From the IMG/VR virus record IMGVR_UViG_3300032294_001011, positions 1-51,816 of that record: 51,816 nucleotides of DNA. One strand, 5' to 3'. Source of the DNA: a virus. How positions within the stretch are numbered: position 1 is the first letter of the stretch; each line of letters begins with the position of its first letter. The notes beneath the pieces are model-generated. The model was not told the origin of the DNA, did no database searches, and saw only the letters and a list, made by a program, of their open reading frames with translations. The translations under genes were made by a program, and so were the position numbers. Positions 36,558 through 45,114 of the stretch are shown here, one piece after another.

Positions 36558-37028
36558 ATGGAAGTATACGTTAGCCAATACAGGAAGATGACAAATGAAA
36601 TTCGTGAAGAGATTCTAAAACTTTGGAATGAAGGTAAATCAGGAAGCGAGATAGCGCAGATTCTTGGTATTACAAGAAATTCTGTTATTGGAGTTTCATA
36701 TAGGGCAAGAAAAAACGGAATAATTTCCTATAAAAAACCAAAAGAAAAGAAGGAAAAAAAAGTTCCTAAAAAGTTAAAAGTAAAAGAAATTATAGAACCA
36801 ATAGTTGAAGAAATACCAGAAGTAGTTGTTGTTGAAGACAACAGTTGCAGCATGGAGGAACTTAAATATTATTCATGCAGATTTATTGTCTCTGGAGATA
36901 CATATGAGACTGTAAGATATTGCGGAGAACGCATACACACATCTTCATATTGTTTGCATCACTATAAGATTTGTTACTACCCAGCAAAAATGTCTTCCAA
37001 AGAATTATGGAACGACAGGATTAAATAA
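36558..37028 (+). CDS. GcrA-like cell-cycle regulator
   Basis: Start at the second ATG of ATGGAGATTGATATG (36558), 156 residues. The N-terminal DNA-binding domain IREEILKLWNEGKSGSEIAQ, then ILGITRNSVIGVSYRARKNG is the GcrA signature (LWxxGxSxxQIAxxLGxxTRNAVIGxxxR). After a Lys-rich and acidic linker comes the Cys/His domain KYYSCRFIVSGDTYETVRYC, GERIHTSSYCLHHYKICYYP, matching the GcrA C-terminal sigma-70-interacting domain (CxWPxGDP, YCG, PYCxxH, AY). GcrA of Caulobacter activates promoters that hold GANTC sites methylated by CcrM. It is transcribed alone towards a large inverted repeat (37044-37126). A -35/-10 pair TTGGCC-N17-CATAAT lies upstream near 36504-36532. Confidence 0.93.
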   Translation: MEVYVSQYRKMTNEIREEILKLWNEGKSGSEIAQILGITRNSVIGVSYRARKNGIISYKKPKEKKEKKVPKKLKVKEIIEPIVEEIPEVVVVEDNSCSMEELKYYSCRFIVSGDTYETVRYCGERIHTSSYCLHHYKICYYPAKMSSKELWNDRIK

Positions 37029-37043
37029 AAACTCATAAGTTAA

Positions 37044-37126
37044 CCGACCACATTTGAAAGAATATATTGCGATTGATGCAAGTAAAAAGGCTTTCATCAT
37101 CTTAATTATAAAATCAAAGTGGTCGG
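37044..37126. other. Large imperfect inverted repeat after the GcrA-like gene
   Basis: CCGACCACATTTGA (37044-37057) pairs with TCAAAGTGGTCGG (37114-37126): 13 pairs with one bulged base, enclosing 56 bases. An inner GAAAG/CTTTC (37056-37060 and 37091-37095) competes. It lies in the 104-bp gap between convergent genes and could end both transcripts; no U-tract follows. Confidence 0.5.
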
Positions 37127-37132
37127 GATGCA

Positions 37133-37840
37133 TCATGACCAAGATATGGCCACAGAGCCTTGTCCGCCTGCTTGTCCAGCTTGACCCTGCTGAGGATAAA
37201 AACTGGGTGCGATATAAATGACACCACTGCCACCACTACCGCCGCCACCACCCGAACCAACTGACCCAGTAACAGGTGTGCCCACTGCTGGGCCATATGG
37301 GGCCGGATTACCGGGGACCGGGTTATAAAGGGTTAAGACATTTTTACCGCCCGCCCCTCCGGGTCCACCATTGCTGCCTTGAGCCCCAGCTCCGCCGCCG
37401 CCACCACCTGCTGGATTACCATCTGAATTAGCGCCAGCAGTTCCGTTACCTCCACCTAATCCGCCGCCTGTTCCGCCAAAAGCTTGATATGGACCAAAAG
37501 AACTATTCTGACCCGCCTGACCAGCAGAGCCGCCGCCTTGACCGCCGGAACCGCCACCTCCGCCGCCCGCCCCTGCGCGAATAGTAACGTTTAAGACACT
37601 ATAGAGCGGGACAGTGAAAGAGTATGGACCAGCTCCAAATGGTTGAGAACCGGGTGTAACTGGGCTGTTTACTCTCTTGCTATAAAAATCGAAAATAGAA
37701 ATGGGAGCGGAAAAGACACCAGTGGCAGCATTATCTTGATACCAACGTTTACCTAGATACGCGCCAAGGTTAGTCCCGTATCCAAATTCTGTATTTATTT
37801 GCAATAATGAAAGAGAAACCCCGGGAGCTGGAAGTGTCAT
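37133..37840 (-). CDS. Glycine-rich tail tip/adhesin-like fibre protein
   Basis: 235 residues. An N-terminal segment MTLPAPGVSLSLLQINTEFG, then YGTNLGAYLGKRWYQD resembles the tail-fibre attachment domain seen in phage Gly-rich adhesins. A beta-like middle (PFGAGPYSFTVPLYSVLNVT) leads into long glycine-rich runs with Gln, Ala, Ser and Asn (residues about 90-215), and a C-terminus AGGQGSVAISWS. Poly-glycine II-forming repeats at a fibre tip, as in T4-type gp38 adhesins, carry host-range loops between them. It is the last gene of the right-hand cluster, 4 bases overlapping the S74 fibre gene upstream. Confidence 0.8.
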   Translation of the reverse strand: MTLPAPGVSLSLLQINTEFGYGTNLGAYLGKRWYQDNAATGVFSAPISIFDFYSKRVNSPVTPGSQPFGAGPYSFTVPLYSVLNVTIRAGAGGGGGGSGGQGGGSAGQAGQNSSFGPYQAFGGTGGGLGGGNGTAGANSDGNPAGGGGGGAGAQGSNGGPGGAGGKNVLTLYNPVPGNPAPYGPAVGTPVTGSVGSGGGGGSGGSGVIYIAPSFYPQQGQAGQAGGQGSVAISWS

Positions 37841-38658
37841 TCATTATTCTCCAACTTTTCTACTTTTTCAGCTAATTCCTTAACGGCATTTACAAGCACG
37901 GATGTAATGTTTCCGTAAGCAATGTGCAGATAACCTACTTCATCTTCGTAAACAACATCAGGGAAAACTTCCTGAAGCTCTTGAGCAACAAAACCAGCGC
38001 CCTTTGTTCCATCTTTCTTGGTATTAAAAGTAATGCCGCGCATTTTTTTAACCATATCAAGAGCATTTTCAATGGTCTCAATATTTTCTTTTAATCTTAA
38101 GTCAGAATAGGCGGTAACGTTATTGCCGGCAGTAAATTGGCCAGTAGTTGTGACATTGCCGCCAGAAACGACAAGTGCATTAGCAGCGCCGGTATTATTT
38201 ACTGTAAATGTTGCACCAGATACAGAACTTGCGCCAACGACAAGGTTACCCGTCATCGTTGATCCAGTAATTCTTACTTGATCACTGTCAGTAAAATATA
38301 TGTTGTTACCATCTGGGCTGTAGACAGTGGCAACGTATCCTGCCGCTATCGTAACGCCAACGCCAGCCGGTGAGCCCGATCCATTAAAAACAGATAATGC
38401 AAATGAACTGTAATTAGATATAACCCAAGTTCCAAATGTTGCCGTTGGTATAAAAATACTTCTTGCTGCTGTTAAACCAGTTACTGCAATAACTGCAGTT
38501 TGAGATTGCGTGGCGCTCAATGTAACATTAGCACTTGTAACCGACAGATTTGTTGTCCCACCCAAGGCATCATCAAGAACGCCAAAGTTGGCGTTAAGTG
38601 GAACGTTCCAGTTAGGCGCATTAAACGCAGGTTGTGTAAGATTTGTTTTACTGGTCAT
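37837..38658 (-). CDS. Tail fibre with C-terminal S74 intramolecular chaperone
   Basis: 273 residues starting MTSKTNLTQPAFNAPNWNVP (an N-terminal segment typical of short phage fibres). A beta-rich shaft follows (NLSVTSANVTLSATQSQTAV onward), then NNVTAYSDLRLKENIETIEN, the S74 chaperone domain start. The cleavage Ser precedes Asp, and the conserved Lys lies in RLKENI. After it come MRGITFNTKKDGTKGAGFVA, QELQEVFPDVVYEDEVGYLH and a C-terminal coiled coil KELAEKVEKLENNE. The chaperone trimerises the fibre and cleaves itself off. Upstream of the Gly-rich adhesin gene, in line with a shaft-plus-tip arrangement. Confidence 0.9.
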   Translation of the reverse strand: MTSKTNLTQPAFNAPNWNVPLNANFGVLDDALGGTTNLSVTSANVTLSATQSQTAVIAVTGLTAARSIFIPTATFGTWVISNYSSFALSVFNGSGSPAGVGVTIAAGYVATVYSPDGNNIYFTDSDQVRITGSTMTGNLVVGASSVSGATFTVNNTGAANALVVSGGNVTTTGQFTAGNNVTAYSDLRLKENIETIENALDMVKKMRGITFNTKKDGTKGAGFVAQELQEVFPDVVYEDEVGYLHIAYGNITSVLVNAVKELAEKVEKLENNE

Positions 38659-38667
38659 TCCACACCT

Positions 38668-41007
38668 TTAAATATGTTCGTTTGCGATTTCGAGCGCCTT
38701 AACAACGCTCTCATCAGGGGCAGACAATATCTTTTCAGTTGTCTTCTGAATATTTTTTCTAGCCGCCTCTACGGCGCTAATAAGACCTTGAGCTGTCATG
38801 CCGCCAGCAGCGCGGCCACCTGTTGCGCGGCCCATTCTCTCTGAAGACTGTTTAGCCTGCTCATATTGAGGTATGGCGACAGTAATTGCGGTATTTAAGC
38901 GATCAAGAACTTTATTTGTTAAAGGTTCTTTTTCAACCATTTTAGCAAGCGTGGCTAAGTCTTTTGGGTCTTGAGAAAGAGCAAGAGGAAGTGCGCGCTC
39001 GGCAATTCTACGCTCTAATGCATTGAAGACAACCTTTGCGCCAGCGACAGTTGTTCCTGCAGCAATTGCCCGTAATACACCTTCCACTGATACGCCAGCA
39101 GCCGCGGCCTCTAAGCCAGCAACAGCGCCAGCCGTGGCAATACCAGCTTTTGTTGGCGTAACTTTCTCTGCAACAAACTTTAAGTGCTCGGCATTCGATA
39201 AAAGATTTTCGGATAAAACCTTACCCTTTATTGAGTCATAACGATCTTCGCCAAGAGCCATTTTCATGCGGTTTTGGAAATTAACGTCCTTAGTAAATTT
39301 ATTATTTAAAGACGTAAGTCGTCCAGCAAGCGCCTCATCTTGTATCCGACTGGCTACACCGTGTGCAAAAAGGTCTTTCTGCTCTGGCGTATATTGCAGA
39401 AAAGCGTCCTTAATATCTTTTAGTTTGAACTGATTTGTTTTGCCAAAAAAGTCATAACCAGCCTCTGGCGCCGAAGCCGCACCAAACGTTTCACTAGCAA
39501 CGTCGCGAGCCTTCTTATATCCAGTGACCATATTGTCTAGACGGTCTGTTAGCTGCTTTTTGATGGCCTGAGCCGATGCAAGAGTAGTCGTGTCTCCTGA
39601 GCGTTGAGCCTTCTTAATCTCAGCATCTAGCTCGCGCTTAACTTGATCCCAGTAAGAGATGTTGCCGGGTATATCGCGAGCGGGAGCGCCTGCTACGCCG
39701 GGCTTTTCAACCATCTCTAAGCCAACCATCTCCTTTGACGGAGTTCCTGCTGGCCTTGCGGGTGTGAAGCTTGGGACTTGTATGTTCCAGTCGGGATTAT
39801 TCTTCGCAGTAGTTTCTGCGTCTTTCATCGCTTTTTGGAACATTGGACGATTGGCAAGGTCGCCGCCAATATCCTTTATACTTATTGCCGCGGATGTTGG
39901 GTCTGACTTAACAAGATTATAGACGTTGTTTCTAGTAATCTTGCCAGCATCTTCAGTTGCAGACTGGAGCGTTGCGGCATCAATCGTTCTACCAGTAACG
40001 CCACTCAGATGTTCGGCAATACGAGAGCCAGCATCTACGCGGCGGTCTTCAAGAAACTTGTTATGCTCTGCTGCACGCTGACGGTTTTCTGGAGATACGT
40101 CAGTATATTCAGAAAGCATTCTTCTGGTTTGTGGTCCAGCCATATCATAGACAGAGACAGGCTCGCCACGCTCCATCGCAGCCCTAACCTGATCAGGCGT
40201 CATGCCAGATTGGCCGCGCTCTAAGTCTGCCGCTAATGACTTGGCAATATTCTTTTGCGCAGTCGTATCGCGCACAACAGAAGAGATTGCGTTTGTTAAT
40301 TTGCCAATTACAGAAGCACCCGCACCTGCTCCTAATGCGCCTGCAATAGAACCAACGATGCGCGAAGTTTCTTCTTGCTCAGTGCCCTTAAATCCTTGAC
40401 CTAAAGTCTCTGCGCCTGCGCCAGCACCTGCACCAAGCAGCATTCTGGCGCCCATACCGGGCCCACCCGGTGCGGCCTGAACCGCGCCAGTGATTGCAGA
40501 TTCTGCAATCTTGCCGGGTGCAGTTTTAGGTTCATAACCCATAAACTCTGGAGCGAGACCCGCCTTAGCGCGCTCCTGAATTGTTTCAGTAATACCCTTA
40601 TATGTTGGCAAGCCAGTTAGGGGAGCCTCACGGCCAGATTTCTGCGCTTCAGTTTCTGCAGCATAAATTGGCTTTGTCGCCATAGCTTCGGCTTCAGCAG
40701 GAGAAAGAATATCTAATTTCTCTCCAACCTTAGCAGCGCCAATTCTCGCAAGTTCTGGAACTTCTTTAGCGGCAAATGTTTCAACACTACCTAACCCGCC
40801 AAGTGCAGTTCCAAGTAAAGCCTTTGGTGTAGTAGCCGCTGCGGTGCGCGCAATATCTTCAGAGATAGCAGGTTGCTGAGGCGCATGGCTAGATGGCAAA
40901 AAACCTTCTGAAGGCGCAGGCGTAGGCTGAACGCCAACTTTTGCTTCTTCAGCTGCACGACGGCTACTTGGAAGGAAAAATTCTACGACTTCATTTTCGT
41001 CAGCCAT
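38668..41007 (-). CDS. Internal virion/ejection protein
   Basis: 779 residues. An N-terminal FLPSSRRAAEEAKVG, then GFLPSSHAPQQP (a repeated FLPSS motif) is followed by Ala/Gly-rich hydrophobic stretches (ALLGTALGGLGSVETFAAKE, RMLLGAGAGAGAETLGQGFK, VGSIAGALGAGAGASVIGKL), as in membrane-inserting ejection proteins. A long charged helical middle has YDMAGPQTRRMLSEYTDVSP, the PGNISYWDQVKRELDAEIKK helix, and QYTPEQKDLFAHGVASRIQD. A second membrane-type stretch (ATAGAVAGLEAAAAGVSVEG) precedes the C-terminus. Likely part of the trans-envelope channel formed at DNA entry, with the 1183-residue partner encoded immediately upstream (one base shared). Confidence 0.75.
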   Translation of the reverse strand: MADENEVVEFFLPSSRRAAEEAKVGVQPTPAPSEGFLPSSHAPQQPAISEDIARTAAATTPKALLGTALGGLGSVETFAAKEVPELARIGAAKVGEKLDILSPAEAEAMATKPIYAAETEAQKSGREAPLTGLPTYKGITETIQERAKAGLAPEFMGYEPKTAPGKIAESAITGAVQAAPGGPGMGARMLLGAGAGAGAETLGQGFKGTEQEETSRIVGSIAGALGAGAGASVIGKLTNAISSVVRDTTAQKNIAKSLAADLERGQSGMTPDQVRAAMERGEPVSVYDMAGPQTRRMLSEYTDVSPENRQRAAEHNKFLEDRRVDAGSRIAEHLSGVTGRTIDAATLQSATEDAGKITRNNVYNLVKSDPTSAAISIKDIGGDLANRPMFQKAMKDAETTAKNNPDWNIQVPSFTPARPAGTPSKEMVGLEMVEKPGVAGAPARDIPGNISYWDQVKRELDAEIKKAQRSGDTTTLASAQAIKKQLTDRLDNMVTGYKKARDVASETFGAASAPEAGYDFFGKTNQFKLKDIKDAFLQYTPEQKDLFAHGVASRIQDEALAGRLTSLNNKFTKDVNFQNRMKMALGEDRYDSIKGKVLSENLLSNAEHLKFVAEKVTPTKAGIATAGAVAGLEAAAAGVSVEGVLRAIAAGTTVAGAKVVFNALERRIAERALPLALSQDPKDLATLAKMVEKEPLTNKVLDRLNTAITVAIPQYEQAKQSSERMGRATGGRAAGGMTAQGLISAVEAARKNIQKTTEKILSAPDESVVKALEIANEHI

Positions 41008-44000
41008 TATTTTTCCCCGAGAAGCATTTCAGTAATGCCTTTGCCGTATCTCTTATCAATTTCCACGCTATGCTTCATGATGTCTTCTTTCTTACTGGCG
41101 CGTAAGTGAGCTAAGTCACCCGGCTCAATTGTAGAGAGAATTGCACGCTTTGCATAAGCTTCTGGCGGATTAAGTTTGCGGAACAATTGCTCTGCACCCT
41201 TAATCGTAGAATATTTTGCAACATAGCTTTCGAGGAAGTCGAGCTTGTCTTGTTCATATTGCGCAGCCTCTTTAAGGCCAGCCGCAATACGATGGTAGGC
41301 AAGAGCCGTGTTTTCCATACCCGGATTTGCGGAAACTGCACTTTGAACAATAAAGCCCGGCTCATGGCCAAGAGCTTTAGATGTATCAAAACCAAGTCGC
41401 GTTGTATCTTTTGCAAGATTCTCCGCAGCAGCAACATTGTTTGGATCAAACAGAGGTTTGCCGCCAAGCATTGAGGAAAGCTCGTTGGCAACTTTGGCAA
41501 CATTTGTTCTTAATGCTGAATATGGTCCAGCCTGTAAGAATGAGCCGGGCTCAAGATTTTTGAACTGAGTATCCATTTCATCTAGGCGGAACTTTTGATC
41601 ATATGCCGCATTTGATTTTAATCTTTGCGCATCAACAAACGTCTTTGCCGAATCCAACTCTTTTTGAGTTGCGCCTTCAGTCATATAGATATTCATAGCG
41701 CCGGGGATCTTAACGTCTGCAGGGGCTTCAGTTGTAGCCTTCCAATCAAGCGCAGCGGCAACTGGAACCGCAGCCTTTTCTTCGCTAGGCTTTTTAGTAA
41801 CATCTGCTGGAGGTCTATCGCCACCTGTTGCGGTTGGGATGTCATCCGGGTTAGCTCTGCCGGGTAAAGGTTTGCCTTCAGCATCAGAAATTGGCGTAGG
41901 AACTTGATAGGGGACATCCTTGCGATTGACCATCCAGCCAACGTTTGGAACCCATTTCTTTTCGTAAAGACCGGCAAGCTTCTCTTTTGTTTCAGCCTCA
42001 GCGCGACCCGCAAGAGCTTCGCGCTCTTTGGTCTCAGCTTCAGTCTTACCAACTTCTTTCTGAAGTTTAGCAATCTCTGGAATTTGCTTGCCAACATCCA
42101 TATAGGACTTAGCGCCAGACGTAAGGCCAGCGCCAAGGCCCTGCGCAATAGCAGTTCCCAAATAGCGTGAAGGCGAGCCAGTCATTGCCGTCAAGAAAGA
42201 ACCAAGGCCAGAAAGGGCAGGGATAACCGTTTGGCGGTTAAGACCAAACCCTTCTTCATCTGGCTCTTCAGAGATCTTATTTAGATCAACTGTCGTGCCT
42301 TCATCAGGCAATTTAGCTTTAGCCATGTAGCCGCGATCAAGCTTCTTAGCGCGGTCAATAATTTCATCAACGTTACCGCCAGCTAACCCCATTGCACGCG
42401 GAACATAGGCGCGCGTTTCAGCTGGCAATAAATCCATAACGTCTGCGCCAGTGCGGTCGGCTGTTTTCAAAGCTTGTCTGACGCGCCCCGGTCCAGCATT
42501 ATAAGCGGCAAGCGCCAGCTCAGGCGTTCCAAACTGGCGAAGCTGTTCATTATAATAAGCCTTACCAAGAGCCTTATTATACTCTGCATCGTTGCGGAGG
42601 CGCTCGGGGCTATACTCTAAGCCAGCAAGCTTGGCAGCTTCTGGCGCCGTATCAGGCATAATCTGAGCGATACCAAGCGCGCCCTTTGGAGACGTAACTA
42701 CGTTACCCTTGGGATCAAACTGACGACGATTTGATTCGGCTCCAAGTAAGCCGCGCTCAAATATATCGTCATTTTCTTGAACCGCGCCTCGATCTGCATA
42801 ACCCTGTCTAATACCACTCTTTAGGCGAGGGTCAGACATAGCCATAAGTGCAGGGCCAAGCGTTGTCGCTGCACTGTAAAGGCCAGATAAGCCGCCAGCT
42901 ATCTTACCTGCACTGCCAAGCGTATCAGCTGCAGTGTCAAGGAACCCGCGTGACTTTTCTTTCTCACGCTCTGGATCAGCAAACTCTGCGGCCTTAAGAC
43001 CTGATGAAGGTTTAATGCCTTTCGTAACGCTTCCCGGAATGGCTTCCGTAGGAACGTCATCATCTTCTTCAACATCGCCGCCATACGCAAATGGCGAACT
43101 ACCCGAACTAGAGGAAGACGGAGTTGTCGTTTTCTTTTTATCTTTACCAGTAAAATAATCGTAAGCGTCAAAAGCCTTCTTGCCCAAGCTTGTAAGCTTT
43201 TCGCCTACACTTAGGGCTTTTTCCATTTGCTCTGCGGCACTTGGTGGGCGCTCTGCAGCGCCAAATGATGCAGGTGTTAATGGGCCCGCAGCCTCAATCG
43301 AACCTGTAGGTAGCTCCATCTTTGCGCCACCCAATCCACCATACATGGCCTCATGAGCCGCAAGAATAGCTCCAAGATCAGCATCTCCGCCCATGGCATA
43401 ACCGCCGCGGGCATAGTCGCCTGCGCCAGTGACAGCGCCACCCATGCGTGAAGAGCCTAAACCACGACCAATAGCCGCGGCATTATCTGTAGCGGCGGCG
43501 GGGTCTATTGTCTGATAACCTGCATACTCGCCAACAGCGTCAGGGTAACGCTCGGCAACTTGTGGCGCCATTAGGCCAAACTCAGGCTGGCCAAATTTGC
43601 TATAACGCCAAATGTCTTGTCCGTCGTAAGTCTGACCAATTGGCTCTGGTCCGTCGGTCCCAAGAACCTCGCCGCCGTCTGCCATTTCGCGAATGCCGCT
43701 CTTGACGCGCGGATCTGACAAGAACATTCCAAATGGGCTCTGAGCCTGCGACTGGAATGTTTGTTGTCCAAGTAATGGGCCAAGGCCGCCAGCAATACCG
43801 GCAAGGAACTGGGCCTGTTGATAGGGGAAGGCACGCTGCTGTAGAAACTGATTGTAGAGCGCCTGAAGGCCAGCTTGCTGTGTCTGTTGCTCCAACGTGC
43901 CAGCCCCGAGAAGGGCTTGAGGAGCCTGAAGGGCAGCCGTCTGGGCGCCCGTGCCAAGTTGACCAAGAGTCTGACCAGCTTGAAGCTGTCGAGCTAAATC

Positions 44001-44558
44001 AGTTTGAGCCGCACCAAGGCCGCTTTGGTAAGCTTGTGCGTATAAGGGGCTAAGGGCTTGGCCCATGCCGAGCTGCTGTTGCCCCCGTAAGGCTTGACGC
44101 TGTAAGCCAGCGCGCTCGCCACCAAATGCGCCGCCGCGAATCGCTTCAGCTTGCTGTTGGGCTAATTGCTGACCCTGCTGCTGCTGTAACGCCGCCTGAA
44201 CTGGCTGTGTCACTTGCTGCATGTAGGGGTTCATATATTGGCCGAGAACTTGAGGTGTAGTTGTTGCACCTGCTCCAGCCGTCATGGCGCCAGCCGCGCC
44301 GTAATAAGGTTGATAGGCGCCCTGAGCGCCAGCTATGCCTTGAATGCCTGCCTGCTGCGTAGCCGTAAGTGGTGCAACGAATGCATTAGGGTCTGTGCTA
44401 TAATTCTGCCAAGGCTGCGCCGCCGCTTGCTGCGCCCTACCCATTGCCTGCTGATACCATCCAATAGCTTCTGGAGATGCCTGAACGGTATTTTGCTGCA
44501 TTGGGGCAAGGTTTCCAAAACCGCCCATGCCGCCAGAAGAAGAGCCCTTACCGCACAT
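41007..44558 (-). CDS. Giant internal virion protein with lytic transglycosylase and S74-like motifs
   Basis: 1183 residues. Residues 1-270 are Gln/Ala/Gly-rich (QAALQQQQGQQLAQQQAEAI; QALRGQQQLGMGQALSPL). At about 281 SDPRVKSGIREM starts an S74 chaperone-like domain (GQDIWRYSKFGQPEFGLMAP, then QVAERYPDAVGEYAGYQTID). A Ser-rich and acidic linker follows, then a second motif SDPRLKSGIRQGYAD (about 574). A lytic transglycosylase domain of SLT type comes next (GLLGAESNRRQFDPKGN with catalytic Glu about 607, SPKGALGIAQIMPDTA, LALAAYNAGPGRVRQAL about 686). A hydrophobic segment, a coiled coil (LQKEVGKTEAETKEREALAG) and a helical C-terminus close the protein. It resembles T7 gp16-type proteins that pierce peptidoglycan during ejection. 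Upstream partner of the 779-residue protein. Confidence 0.87.
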   Translation of the reverse strand: MCGKGSSSGGMGGFGNLAPMQQNTVQASPEAIGWYQQAMGRAQQAAAQPWQNYSTDPNAFVAPLTATQQAGIQGIAGAQGAYQPYYGAAGAMTAGAGATTTPQVLGQYMNPYMQQVTQPVQAALQQQQGQQLAQQQAEAIRGGAFGGERAGLQRQALRGQQQLGMGQALSPLYAQAYQSGLGAAQTDLARQLQAGQTLGQLGTGAQTAALQAPQALLGAGTLEQQTQQAGLQALYNQFLQQRAFPYQQAQFLAGIAGGLGPLLGQQTFQSQAQSPFGMFLSDPRVKSGIREMADGGEVLGTDGPEPIGQTYDGQDIWRYSKFGQPEFGLMAPQVAERYPDAVGEYAGYQTIDPAAATDNAAAIGRGLGSSRMGGAVTGAGDYARGGYAMGGDADLGAILAAHEAMYGGLGGAKMELPTGSIEAAGPLTPASFGAAERPPSAAEQMEKALSVGEKLTSLGKKAFDAYDYFTGKDKKKTTTPSSSSSGSSPFAYGGDVEEDDDVPTEAIPGSVTKGIKPSSGLKAAEFADPEREKEKSRGFLDTAADTLGSAGKIAGGLSGLYSAATTLGPALMAMSDPRLKSGIRQGYADRGAVQENDDIFERGLLGAESNRRQFDPKGNVVTSPKGALGIAQIMPDTAPEAAKLAGLEYSPERLRNDAEYNKALGKAYYNEQLRQFGTPELALAAYNAGPGRVRQALKTADRTGADVMDLLPAETRAYVPRAMGLAGGNVDEIIDRAKKLDRGYMAKAKLPDEGTTVDLNKISEEPDEEGFGLNRQTVIPALSGLGSFLTAMTGSPSRYLGTAIAQGLGAGLTSGAKSYMDVGKQIPEIAKLQKEVGKTEAETKEREALAGRAEAETKEKLAGLYEKKWVPNVGWMVNRKDVPYQVPTPISDAEGKPLPGRANPDDIPTATGGDRPPADVTKKPSEEKAAVPVAAALDWKATTEAPADVKIPGAMNIYMTEGATQKELDSAKTFVDAQRLKSNAAYDQKFRLDEMDTQFKNLEPGSFLQAGPYSALRTNVAKVANELSSMLGGKPLFDPNNVAAAENLAKDTTRLGFDTSKALGHEPGFIVQSAVSANPGMENTALAYHRIAAGLKEAAQYEQDKLDFLESYVAKYSTIKGAEQLFRKLNPPEAYAKRAILSTIEPGDLAHLRASKKEDIMKHSVEIDKRYGKGITEMLLGEK

Positions 44559-44590
44559 TTAGTTTCTCCAGACCAAAGTTTTGAGTGGGC

Positions 44591-45103
44591 TCATTCTGCC
44601 GCCACTGCCTTTTGTTCCCACTGGCCAGTCTTCGTCCCCCAAAGGAAGAAGCCGCCTGCTGGCGGGCCAAATTCGCTTTCATAAAGTCGCATCTTACCTG
44701 ATGAACGATGACTTGATAAAACGCCAATAATCATTGGCAATCCAAGTTCATTTGCGACCTGCTTACTGAACCTGCACAATTTTCTTGCCCTACCACCACT
44801 TGCCCGACGAAACTTCGGGTGGATGAATACTGTTTTTTCTTCCAGTATTGGACTGTCAGAATACCACATCTGGCCTATTCTTAGCAAAACAAAGCCCTCA
44901 AGCATATTGCCCGGATCGCCAATGACGCCAATAATTCCATGTTGCTGATGCAACGATGGCCAAATGTCGAATAAAATCTTTTGAATATTAGGCTCAAATA
45001 TTCCGTTCTCTCTACAAACCATCATCGCTAGGTTCATTACACCATCAATATCTTCAGGCGTTCCAACTCTGACGCTTACATCGTCAATTGGCTTCCTCGG
45101 CAT
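44591..45103 (-). CDS. GNAT-type acetyltransferase-like protein
   Basis: 170 residues. The N-terminal VSVRVGTPEDIDGVMNLAMM start is typical of GNAT enzymes. The acetyl-CoA-binding region is TVFIHPKFRRASGGRARKLC (V-x-P-x-x-R/Q-x-x-G pattern in VFIHPKFRRASGGRA), then FSKQVANELGLPMIIGVLSS. The final segment GPPAGGFFLWGTKTGQWEQK is common to the phage version. Phage GNAT proteins between tail genes are widespread; the substrate is not known. It lies between the hub-side gene at 45115 and the giant virion protein. Confidence 0.75.
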   Translation of the reverse strand: MPRKPIDDVSVRVGTPEDIDGVMNLAMMVCRENGIFEPNIQKILFDIWPSLHQQHGIIGVIGDPGNMLEGFVLLRIGQMWYSDSPILEEKTVFIHPKFRRASGGRARKLCRFSKQVANELGLPMIIGVLSSHRSSGKMRLYESEFGPPAGGFFLWGTKTGQWEQKAVAAE

Positions 45104-45114
45104 TACGCTTCCCC

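Noticed and set aside
43508-44053. Long frames on both strands opposite or beside the Gln-rich N-terminus of the giant virion protein
   Set aside because: Result of low-complexity GC-rich coding sequence; no motif or ribosome binding site.
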